From an uncultured Treponema sp. (GTDB lineage Bacteria; Spirochaetota; Spirochaetia; Treponematales; Treponemataceae), in NCBI GenBank assembly GCA_949300145.1, contig CASGDA010000001.1, positions 186,001 through 250,000 of the forward strand: a stretch of 64,000 nucleotides of DNA, given 5' to 3'. The notes beneath the pieces are model-generated. The model saw only the letters and a program-made list of their open reading frames with translations. It was not told the DNA's origin and did no database searches. Position numbers and translations under genes: made by a program. This document shows, piece by piece, positions 36,063 through 43,450 of the stretch; positions within the stretch are counted from its first letter, which is position 1; the number at the start of each line of letters is the position of its first letter.

Positions 36063-37247
36063 ATGAAAGAAATATTGCCGAAAATCCAACCCGCCGGAAT
36101 TTCCGGAAAAATCCGGAAATGGCTGCTGATAATGACGCTTGTTTTTCCCGTGTGTGTCTACGCACAGGACCTGACAGTCTCTCCCGAAGACATACGCATC
36201 ACCCAAAGTCCTGAAGGCGGCTATAATCTTTACATCAGGAAAAAACCCGGAATAGAATCAGTCCTTTTGACGGAAACAACTAAAGACCCGGCGCTGCGGT
36301 CTGACAATTACGCTTACAGAACCCCCGAATATAATACCATTAACGGCGATGAAAAACGGATTTTGGACGGACAATTTATCGGAGAAACGGAAGAAGGGAA
36401 ACAGCTTTATTTTCTGGTTGACTCAACGCCTTCAAAAGATCCGGTTTTCGGAGAAGCCTTTCATGTCTGGATTCCATATATACTGGAATACGGTTATAAC
36501 TGGACACGGCACGGTGAAGTCCAGGTTTTGGACGGCACATTTTTCAATATACGCGCGTTTGAAAAACCCTATGCGGATTACACCGGTGCATTCAAGGATA
36601 ACCCGTACAAGTTGAAAGTCACGCAGAAACCTGTGAAAAAAGAACCTGAAAGGGATATATCCATTTACATGACGGAAACCGTGGAATCATTTTCCAACAT
36701 GGCTTTGACTTCCGGCGGAAGCATAAACTACGCATCGTCACCAGAAGAAATAATACCGGTTGTCAGAAACCTTCTGAGTGAAAAAGAATCCGCGGACTTC
36801 AATCTGGTATTTGTAATTGACGCCACCGAAAGCATGAAAAACGACATAAAGGAAATAAGGAAAAGTATTCCGGAGCTGTTGGATGAAATTCTTCCGCAAT
36901 ACACATCCTGGAAAATCGGTCTGGTTTTGTACAAGGATTATTTTGAAGACTTCACCGTAAAAACAGCCTGCGGACTTACCGACGACATCAACATATTCAT
37001 GCGCGCACTGAAAAACTTCTCCGTGAATGGCGGGCGTGATATTCCGGAAGCGGTTTACGAGGGAATCGACAGCGCCCTGGATTCAGCCTGGGACGAAACC
37101 GCCGAGAAAAGAATCATTCTTATCGGTGACGCACCGCCGCATCCGAAACCACGCGGACGAGTAACAAAAGAAGATGTTCTGGCAAAAGCCGGGGAAATGA
37201 ATGTGAAGGTAGACGCCATCATTCTTCCCCACGGAGAAACCTATTAA
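36063..37247 (+). CDS. Secreted von Willebrand factor type A domain protein
   Basis: The protein has 394 residues. A signal peptide (about 1-34, ending CVYAQ) and an unrecognised N-terminal domain (35-220) precede a VWA domain (about 245-390). The metal-site motif is present in slightly changed form (VIDATESM in place of DxSxS), and GGRDIPEAVYEGI and RIILIGDAPPH mark the later metal ligands. VWA domains bind protein partners through a divalent metal. No ribosome site is visible. A GATAAT at 36051-36056 would put transcription start at or near the ATG, suggesting a leaderless message. It runs tail-to-tail with the next gene, 14 nt apart. Confidence 0.82.
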   Translation: MKEILPKIQPAGISGKIRKWLLIMTLVFPVCVYAQDLTVSPEDIRITQSPEGGYNLYIRKKPGIESVLLTETTKDPALRSDNYAYRTPEYNTINGDEKRILDGQFIGETEEGKQLYFLVDSTPSKDPVFGEAFHVWIPYILEYGYNWTRHGEVQVLDGTFFNIRAFEKPYADYTGAFKDNPYKLKVTQKPVKKEPERDISIYMTETVESFSNMALTSGGSINYASSPEEIIPVVRNLLSEKESADFNLVFVIDATESMKNDIKEIRKSIPELLDEILPQYTSWKIGLVLYKDYFEDFTVKTACGLTDDINIFMRALKNFSVNGGRDIPEAVYEGIDSALDSAWDETAEKRIILIGDAPPHPKPRGRVTKEDVLAKAGEMNVKVDAIILPHGETY

Positions 37248-37261
37248 CCGCTGATGAAAGG

Positions 37262-38122
37262 CTAACAGTTCCCCAGGAACACATGGGGCAGATATTCACG
37301 CGCAGCATCCGCAAGATTCTGCATCAATGCAACGGATGTCGGTTCCGCGTCCGTCATTTTCCATCTGGGGAAAAACCTTGTGATATGCAGAACGACGGAA
37401 CCGTCATAACTTTTCAAAGAGGAAAGCCATGCGGACATTTCCCTTATTTCCCTGACGGAATCATTAAAGCCCGGGACTATAAGGGTTGTTATTTCCACAT
37501 GGCAGCATTCCGCGCATCTTTCTATGGTTTTAATTACGGAATTAAAATCACCGCCTAAAGCAGAATAATGCCCTTCGGTAAAACACTTGCAGTCGATATT
37601 CATTGCGTCCGTGTACGGGAGGATTTCATCCAGAACCAACGATGAAACACATCCGTTCGTCACAATAATATTTTTCATTCCGTATTCACGCACCAGCTTT
37701 GAAGTATCCCGCACATATTCCCAACCGGTGAGAGGCTCGTTGTATGTATACGCCACGCCGATATTATTCCGGCGGATCAACTCATAAGCCCTGGACGCAA
37801 TGTCTTCAGGAGAAAAATACTCCGGACAGCGTCCGGCTTCCTGCTCATTATCCACGGAAAGAAAATCATTCTGGGAGATTTCATGGTTCTGGCAAAACGC
37901 ACAGCGCATGTTGCATCCGAAACTTCCGACCGAAAGAACATATTTTCCGGGACAAAACATAGCCAGCGGCTTTTTCTCCACGGGGTCAAGATTTAAGGCC
38001 GTGAGCAATCCGTAATTCTTGGCGGTAACCCTGCCGTTCTTATTTATCCGCGCCCTGCAAAAACCTGTGGCGCCGTCTTCAAGCTTACAATTGCGGAAAC
38101 ATGTACGGCATTCAGCAATCAT
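37262..38122 (-). CDS. AmmeMemoRadiSam system radical-SAM enzyme
   Basis: This 286-residue radical S-adenosylmethionine enzyme has the [4Fe-4S] motif CNMRCAFC (CxxxCxxC variant) near residue 70. It follows an N-terminal Cys-rich segment (CRTCFRNC, GFCRARINKNG) typical of the pyruvate-formate-lyase-activase-like group. VAYTYNEPLTGWEYV and NGCVS match the same group. The family is named for its co-occurrence with AMMECR1 and Memo proteins, and the neighbouring gene encodes a fusion of those two, 9 nt upstream. The reaction and substrate are unknown in general. Confidence 0.92.
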   Translation of the reverse strand: MIAECRTCFRNCKLEDGATGFCRARINKNGRVTAKNYGLLTALNLDPVEKKPLAMFCPGKYVLSVGSFGCNMRCAFCQNHEISQNDFLSVDNEQEAGRCPEYFSPEDIASRAYELIRRNNIGVAYTYNEPLTGWEYVRDTSKLVREYGMKNIIVTNGCVSSLVLDEILPYTDAMNIDCKCFTEGHYSALGGDFNSVIKTIERCAECCHVEITTLIVPGFNDSVREIREMSAWLSSLKSYDGSVVLHITRFFPRWKMTDAEPTSVALMQNLADAAREYLPHVFLGNC

Positions 38123-38131
38123 ATGTTCCGC

Positions 38132-39562
38132 CTATTTATGCCGTACAACTTCAAAACGCATCAACCCGGGATTCTCATCCGGATTTATACCGCCCTTACG
38201 GCAGGCGATTTCAATCTGCTGCCTGACGCTTGTCACTGAATCCAAATCAGGAAGCAGCAGCCCCCTTCGGTTGCCTTTGAAACAAATCACGCCGTAACGC
38301 TTTACATCAAGAAAGTCAGGGGATTCTATTAATTCAGGCTCAGTCAGAACATCAACATTATACACGATTTTATCCAGCTCGCTTCCCTCAACAGGATTAA
38401 ACCTCGGATCATCCGCGGATGCACTTACGGCATTGTTTATGATTTCCTCCGCTATCGAATTTGTGCAGGGAGCTGTAGTCCCGATACACCCACGTAAATC
38501 ATCCTCTTTATGAAGCGAGACAAAAACGCCCGCCTGCCGCCCGGTCATTTCAGACGGAAGAAGCAACTCCGTTCCGTCAGGTGCAACAGCGCGTATTCCT
38601 TCACCGGCCGCTTCCAGTACAGGCTTTTTACCGTAAAGTGCATGGGATTCGACTGTCATGCGGGCAAGCTTCACGTAGGCATCCTCGGCTTTCCTGATTT
38701 TATCCATTTCATTGCACCGCAGTTCCTCATACCTGCGGAGAAAGTTTCGTGAAGGGTTGGAGCCTTCAGGATAAAAAGAACACACTCCGTATCCGACTCC
38801 GAAAGGACCTTCATATGAAAGGCATGACGCCTTAACCTCAGTACAGTCAAAGACGCCGGCCATCATTACAAAAGAACGGTGGCCGCATTCAGCGGCTTCA
38901 TCACAAAAAGAAGGTGAAAAAGAAAAAAGCTCTCCGAATCTGCCGGCTCCCATGACATCCATTATTTTCTTGTCATACTCAGGACCGGAGGGATTGAATC
39001 CGTAAGGACCGTCCGCTTTCAATTTGTGGGATAAATCACCGCTGGCTATATACACGGCGTTAATCCCTTCTTTTTCGACGGCTTCTTTTATGCAGATTCC
39101 CATCCTGTAATGTTCCTGCAAAGACAGTCCGGACAAACCTATCCTCACCAATTTATAACCGGTGTATTTTTTATTCACAAAATAAAGGGGAACCATAACA
39201 CCGTGATCAAGGGTTTTGTCTTTCTCGCCCAGCACACCCGCGGGGATTCCGGCCCGTTCCGCGCGCAGACAAATTGAACGCACAAGATTCATGTCATATT
39301 CCTGCAGAAAGGAAACATGCGGGGCGCCGAACCTGCCGAAACCGCCCGCCGCCTCCGTTCCCGGAGAAATATGGAAATAGTCCGCATACATTACCGCATG
39401 GGGTGATGAAACAATAATTGTTCCGGGTTTTATTCCTGCAATCTGATCCGCCACATCGTTATAAGCGGAAATGGTTTTCTTTATTTCAGCTTCCCCGCCT
39501 TTCCCGATTTCATGGACAGCCAGAGGAGGATGGGGAAGCATAAACGCAGCCTGTATTCCCAT
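38132..39562 (-). CDS. Memo-AMMECR1 fusion protein (AmmeMemoRadiSam components)
   Basis: The protein has 476 residues. The N-terminal half (about 1-265) is a Memo domain, related in fold to LigB class III dioxygenases, with conserved MLPHPPLA and SSPHAVMYAD histidines and IASGDLSHKL. The C-terminal half (about 290-476) is an AMMECR1 domain with the invariant LRGCIGT motif, then DDPRFNPV and VDVLTEPE. Usually these are separate genes; here they are fused and paired with the radical-SAM gene. GAGGTG lies 7 nt upstream of the ATG. The biochemical role is not established. The gene has its own promoter. Confidence 0.92.
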   Translation of the reverse strand: MGIQAAFMLPHPPLAVHEIGKGGEAEIKKTISAYNDVADQIAGIKPGTIIVSSPHAVMYADYFHISPGTEAAGGFGRFGAPHVSFLQEYDMNLVRSICLRAERAGIPAGVLGEKDKTLDHGVMVPLYFVNKKYTGYKLVRIGLSGLSLQEHYRMGICIKEAVEKEGINAVYIASGDLSHKLKADGPYGFNPSGPEYDKKIMDVMGAGRFGELFSFSPSFCDEAAECGHRSFVMMAGVFDCTEVKASCLSYEGPFGVGYGVCSFYPEGSNPSRNFLRRYEELRCNEMDKIRKAEDAYVKLARMTVESHALYGKKPVLEAAGEGIRAVAPDGTELLLPSEMTGRQAGVFVSLHKEDDLRGCIGTTAPCTNSIAEEIINNAVSASADDPRFNPVEGSELDKIVYNVDVLTEPELIESPDFLDVKRYGVICFKGNRRGLLLPDLDSVTSVRQQIEIACRKGGINPDENPGLMRFEVVRHK

Positions 39563-39594
39563 TTGATTACACCTCGGTTTGTTTTATCTACCGT

Positions 39595-39623
39595 ATTGTA
39601 ATTCGTATTTATACCGGACTCAA
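39595..39623 (-). promoter_or_regulatory. Promoter of the AmmeMemoRadiSam pair
   Basis: Minus strand TTGAGT (39618-39623) and TACAAT (39595-39600), 17 nt spacing, 33 nt before the ATG. The -35 lies next to the U-tract of the symporter terminator, so the two units are packed end to end. Confidence 0.65.
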
Positions 39624-39625
39624 GC

Positions 39626-39656
39626 AAAAAAAATGTGCAGGAAAAAAATCCTGCAC
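39626..39656 (-). terminator. Intrinsic terminator after the DAACS symporter gene
   Basis: Perfect 8-bp stem GTGCAGGA/TCCTGCAC with a 6-nt loop, followed on the minus strand by a U8 tract, 28 nt after the symporter stop. Confidence 0.88.
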
Positions 39657-39683
39657 GCAGTGTATTATGCATTCAGCGGTTGG

Positions 39684-40910
39684 TTAACCCAAGTCAACCT
39701 CAGCAGGCTGCTCTTCGATACCGTGTTTTTCAGCATAACCTGTAAGAATAAGGGTAAGGGCGCCGTCGCCGGTAACGTTACAGGCTGTTCCGAAAGAATC
39801 CTGGAGGGCAAAAATAGTAAGCATTAAAGCCGTACCTGCCTCATCAAAACCAAGAACGCTTATTATAAGACCGAGTGACGCAACGACTGTACCGCCGGGA
39901 ACACCGGGCGCACCGATTGCAAATACCGCAAGCAGGATGCAGAAAAGAATCATCGTGGACAATTCGGGGAAAGAACCGTAAAGGATTTTGGAAACAGCCA
40001 TAACAAAGAATGTTTCCGTTAAAACAGATCCGCAAAGATGAATATTAGCGAAAAGCGGAATACCGAAATTCGTCAGGTCGCGGCGCAGCGGCGGTTCTGA
40101 TTTTTTGGCGCATTCAAGGGCAACGGAAAGAGTCGCGGCGGAAGACATTGTTCCGATGGCGGTGAGATATGCAGGCCCGTAATTTTTCAGGACGGCAAAA
40201 GGATTTTTCTTTGAATAAGCGCCCGCTACTCCGTACAAAAGGGCAAGCCAGATATAATGTCCGATAATTACAATCACAATTATTGAAATAAACACAGGCA
40301 GCTGCTTTGCGATGGTTCCCTCATACGACAGGAGAGAAAAAGACGCAAAGATGTAAACAGGCAGCAACGGAATAACGAAATGCTCAACAATAGCGAGGAC
40401 AAGTTTCTGGAATTCTTCCAGAATGTTGATAATCGCTTTTGTCTTTACCCATGCCGCGGTGAGACCAACAACAATCGAAAGAACCAAAGCCGACATAACA
40501 GACATGACGGCAGGTATATCCAGACGGAACAAAAGGGCGGGAAGTTCTTTCATTCCTTCAGTGCTGGAGCTGATATTCAGGAACGGAAGAATAACATATC
40601 CGGCAACCATCGAAGCAAATGCCGCCAGAACAGAAGAGACATAGGCAAGAATAAGCGCTACACCGAGCATCCTTGACGCACTGCCGCCAAGCCGGGTAAT
40701 GGAAGGCGCGATAAAACCAATGATAATCAACGGCACACAGAAGTTAATGAATTGGGAAGCAATATACCTGAAAGTAACAAGAACATTCAAAATACCCCGT
40801 GAAATCGAAGATACATCTGTAGAACTCAGAATCATTCCGATTACGATACCAAGAGCAACGCCGACAATAAGCCTGAACGGTAAACTCTTGAAAAATTTTC
40901 CTTCTGCCAT
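39684..40910 (-). CDS. Dicarboxylate/amino acid:cation symporter (DAACS family)
   Basis: The protein has 408 residues and about eight membrane spans plus two re-entrant loops. The family signatures are GTMSSAATLSVALECAKK (serine-rich first re-entrant loop) and FALQDSFGTACNVTGDGALTL (second loop, with the conserved NVTGDGA site). The closest relatives carry glutamate, aspartate, serine or threonine with Na+ or H+. The upstream gene encodes a serine/cysteine deaminase-type enzyme, so serine or cysteine uptake is plausible. AAAGGAGG precedes the ATG. The gene ends at a clear terminator. Confidence 0.9.
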   Translation of the reverse strand: MAEGKFFKSLPFRLIVGVALGIVIGMILSSTDVSSISRGILNVLVTFRYIASQFINFCVPLIIIGFIAPSITRLGGSASRMLGVALILAYVSSVLAAFASMVAGYVILPFLNISSSTEGMKELPALLFRLDIPAVMSVMSALVLSIVVGLTAAWVKTKAIINILEEFQKLVLAIVEHFVIPLLPVYIFASFSLLSYEGTIAKQLPVFISIIVIVIIGHYIWLALLYGVAGAYSKKNPFAVLKNYGPAYLTAIGTMSSAATLSVALECAKKSEPPLRRDLTNFGIPLFANIHLCGSVLTETFFVMAVSKILYGSFPELSTMILFCILLAVFAIGAPGVPGGTVVASLGLIISVLGFDEAGTALMLTIFALQDSFGTACNVTGDGALTLILTGYAEKHGIEEQPAEVDLG

Positions 40911-40992
40911 TGAATTCCTCCTTTAAAAAATTCTATGACCAAAACGCCGCGGATCTGGATAAATTTTCCGCAGGTATAAATCACAATTGAAT

Positions 40993-42297
40993 TCAGCAGG
41001 ACAAATCAACATCCGCCTTTCCCGTCATAACATTAAGGATTTCCTTGTCGGTTATTTTCATTCCAACTCTGCCGATGTAGCCCATATTTTTTATTGTTTC
41101 CTCCACGGAATCCTCTATGAATCCCTCACCCTCTTTGAACTGCTTGTTTTCAATCCCCATGTAATGGGCGAGAAGGGCTGCATGAACCGAAGAAGCTATT
41201 TTTGCGGCGCAGCTTGGTTTCGCGCCGTCACAGACAATGCCGCCTACATTCCCGAGCGTATTTATTATGGTTCTGGAAATATGAGGATACTGCCCGCCGT
41301 ACATATAAGTGATGGCCGCGCCTGCACCGCATGCCGCACTTACAGCGCCGCAAAAAGCGGAAAGGCTCCCGATGAAATATTTCAAGTGGAGGGAAATAAG
41401 GTTGCTCAAAACAAGGGCGCGGTATCTCTTTTCAGGGGAAACATCCCATTTTTCCGCGAACTCCAAAACAGGGAGGGAAACGGTTATACCCTGATTTCCG
41501 CTTCCGGAATTTATCACCACGGGAAGGATACACCCGCCCATTCTCGCATCCGAACCGGCGGCGGCCCTGGCACAGGCCCTTGTTTTCGGATCATTGCCCC
41601 ACACCGAAAGCAGGGTTTTCCCGACCTGTGCGCCCCAGGGGTTGTCAAGGCCTTCCCTGGAAATGGCGGTGTTCATTTCTATCTGCCTGTCCAAAAGTTC
41701 TTTCACATCTTCAATTTTAACCGCATCGGCAAATTCTATTATGTCCCTTACATCAAGCTTTGATTTATCATAGAGAGGATCCGCTTCACCTGAGTTGGGG
41801 GAAACAGGCCTGTGCAAAATGACTTCCCCGTTTTTTTCTATGCAGGAAATATTCGTATGATTTTCAGTTATTGTGACGGAAGCAGAATCACCGCCCTTTG
41901 AAACAAAAGCCCTGATATACAGATTCGGGACATCTTCCGCAAAAGAATATGTGCAAAAACCGGATTTAACAAGCTCCCTTGTTTTTTCCCTGGCGCTGTC
42001 GGTTACCGTCTCAAGAACCTCAAGCTCCTTTTCAGGATCTCCGCCGACAATCCCCAGAACAGCGGCGACCTCTATTCCTTTCTGGCCGCCCGATGCAGGA
42101 ACAATCACACCCTTCACATTTTTTATGATATTCCCGCTGCATTCAATCTCAACCTTATCAGGAAAAGCACCCAGAACGGACGCAGCTTTCGAGGCGGCAT
42201 ATGCGATGGCAATGGGTTCGGTGCATCCGAGAGCCGGCATCAATTCATGATTCAAAATGGTAATGTAGGTATCGTAGAGCTCTTTTGTCAACGGCAT
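40993..42297 (-). CDS. L-cysteine desulfidase/L-serine deaminase-type iron-sulfur enzyme (UPF0597/CyuA-like)
   Basis: The protein has 434 residues. It matches the family of oxygen-sensitive [4Fe-4S] lyases that split cysteine or serine to pyruvate and ammonia (plus sulfide from cysteine). It has ALGCTEPIAIAYAASKA near the N-terminus and the cluster-ligand region CGAVSAACGAGAAI with CDGAKPSCAAK towards the C-terminus. GSGNQGITVSLPV is also characteristic. The ATG at 42297 has GGGAG 8 nt upstream; the TTG-initiated frame to 42324 is rejected. It leads an operon with the DAACS symporter (82 nt gap), suggesting coupled uptake and breakdown. Confidence 0.88.
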   Translation of the reverse strand: MPLTKELYDTYITILNHELMPALGCTEPIAIAYAASKAASVLGAFPDKVEIECSGNIIKNVKGVIVPASGGQKGIEVAAVLGIVGGDPEKELEVLETVTDSAREKTRELVKSGFCTYSFAEDVPNLYIRAFVSKGGDSASVTITENHTNISCIEKNGEVILHRPVSPNSGEADPLYDKSKLDVRDIIEFADAVKIEDVKELLDRQIEMNTAISREGLDNPWGAQVGKTLLSVWGNDPKTRACARAAAGSDARMGGCILPVVINSGSGNQGITVSLPVLEFAEKWDVSPEKRYRALVLSNLISLHLKYFIGSLSAFCGAVSAACGAGAAITYMYGGQYPHISRTIINTLGNVGGIVCDGAKPSCAAKIASSVHAALLAHYMGIENKQFKEGEGFIEDSVEETIKNMGYIGRVGMKITDKEILNVMTGKADVDLSC

Positions 42298-42360
42298 ATT
42301 CCAATCTCCCTTTACAGTATTCAAACCTGATCTGCCGGAAAATGAACCATATCAAACCGG

Positions 42361-42389
42361 AATATTAAAATAAGCAGAAAATGGAACAA
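42361..42389 (-). promoter_or_regulatory. Possible promoter of the deaminase-symporter operon
   Basis: Minus strand TTGTTC (42384-42389) and AATATT (42361-42366) with 17 nt spacing, 64 nt before the start. The -10 is weak. Confidence 0.4.
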
Positions 42390-42409
42390 TTATCCGTTAT
42401 ATTATTCTC

Positions 42410-42425
42410 ATACGGAATTCCGCAT
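42410..42425. promoter_or_regulatory. 16-bp near-perfect palindrome upstream of the deaminase-symporter promoter
   Basis: ATACGGAATTCCGCAT, with a single mismatch between arms, lies 20 nt upstream of the candidate -35. No U-tract follows on either strand at a useful distance, so a protein-binding operator is more likely than a terminator. Confidence 0.35.
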
Positions 42426-42492
42426 AAGTCAAGAAAAAATTATCGTTATGAATATTTTTTACAATCCGATACAACAGGGAGGGTATGGGTAT

Positions 42493-43215
42493 TCAAAAAA
42501 CCTTTTCCACGGCAAGTATGTAGCCATGCGACATGCCGTTCTTTTTCCTTCCGATCACGGCTGTTGCATATGATTTATCCTGAGCGGAATCCGAAGGGAT
42601 AACTGGAAAATCGAGGACAAAGGAAAAAACACCTTCAGCGGAAGACAAAACCTTTTCCGATATTCTTTTCTTTAAATATTCGATGGAAGGAGCTTCAGGA
42701 ATAGAATTACAGAAACTGAATCCCGAAAAGTCAATTTTCCACCGGAACGTATACTTTTTATCTTGAAATTCATCCAAAATGTCAGTGAGCCCGGTAAGCT
42801 GCTTTACTTTTTCCTCGGCCATCATAATTGATTTTTCGAGTTCATGTTTATAAACAGACATATTGATAACAGCACCGACAGTCTCAGCATTAACAGGTTT
42901 GAATACAACCTCGCAGGAAGTCATTTTCCGGGCAATTTCCAGAATATCCGTTTCAAAGGGAGAAAGACAGAAAACAACCGGGCAGTCAAACTCCCTTATG
43001 ATTTTCGAGGCGGTTTGAAAGGATTTACCTCCGATAATATCCCCGCCCATTAATACAACATCAGGTTTAAATCTTCCCACCGCGGCGACTGCGGCGTCGG
43101 CTTCCGACACAGACGCCACGACATCATGTCCGATGTTAATCATTATCCCCTGCAAATCCAAGGCAATAATGGGGTCTTTTTCAACGATGAGAACAGCGTA
43201 AGTTTTCTTTTCCAT
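42493..43215 (-). CDS. Receiver-domain protein lacking the phosphoacceptor aspartate (pseudo-receiver)
   Basis: The protein has 240 residues. The first 125 form a CheY-like receiver fold (VLIVEKDPIIALDLQ, FKPDVVLMG, VVFKPVN with the conserved lysine 106). The acidic pair that binds magnesium reads Glu12-Lys13 and the phosphoacceptor position after VVLM is Gly57, with Asp only at 59. Standard phosphorylation is therefore doubtful. A helix (123-150) joins it to an unrecognised C-terminal domain (155-240). There is no DNA-binding or enzymatic output that I recognise. No histidine kinase lies nearby. Confidence 0.75.
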   Translation of the reverse strand: MEKKTYAVLIVEKDPIIALDLQGIMINIGHDVVASVSEADAAVAAVGRFKPDVVLMGGDIIGGKSFQTASKIIREFDCPVVFCLSPFETDILEIARKMTSCEVVFKPVNAETVGAVINMSVYKHELEKSIMMAEEKVKQLTGLTDILDEFQDKKYTFRWKIDFSGFSFCNSIPEAPSIEYLKKRISEKVLSSAEGVFSFVLDFPVIPSDSAQDKSYATAVIGRKKNGMSHGYILAVEKVF

Positions 43216-43322
43216 AGACGATAACTTCAGAACCTCATGCCATAAAAAACAAGGAAGAAAAGAGACAGGAAGGAATTTCCCAAGACAGAAACATAAAACA
43301 AAAATACAGAAAATTATTTTAG

Positions 43323-43396
43323 TCGGGCAACCCGGATTTGAACCGGGGACCCCAAGTCCCCCAGACTTGTACGCTAACCACCTGCGCTATTGCCCG
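43323..43396 (-). tRNA. tRNA-Pro (anticodon GGG)
   Basis: The sequence folds into a full cloverleaf. The acceptor stem is CGGGCAA/TTGCCCG with discriminator A. The D-arm is GCGC...GCGT. The anticodon stem CAAGT/ACTTG encloses the loop CTGGGGG, so the anticodon is GGG. A 5-nt variable loop and the T-arm CCCGG-TTCAAAT-CCGGG follow. The C1-G72 pair fits bacterial proline tRNAs. CCA is not encoded. Confidence 0.96.
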
Positions 43397-43450
43397 GCTA
43401 AAATAACTCGCTCTGTAACACAATGATGATATCAAAAAGAGCAGGTAAAG

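Noticed and set aside
43261-43322. Further tRNA genes next to tRNA-Pro
   Set aside because: No second cloverleaf can be folded in the flanking 100 nt on either side.
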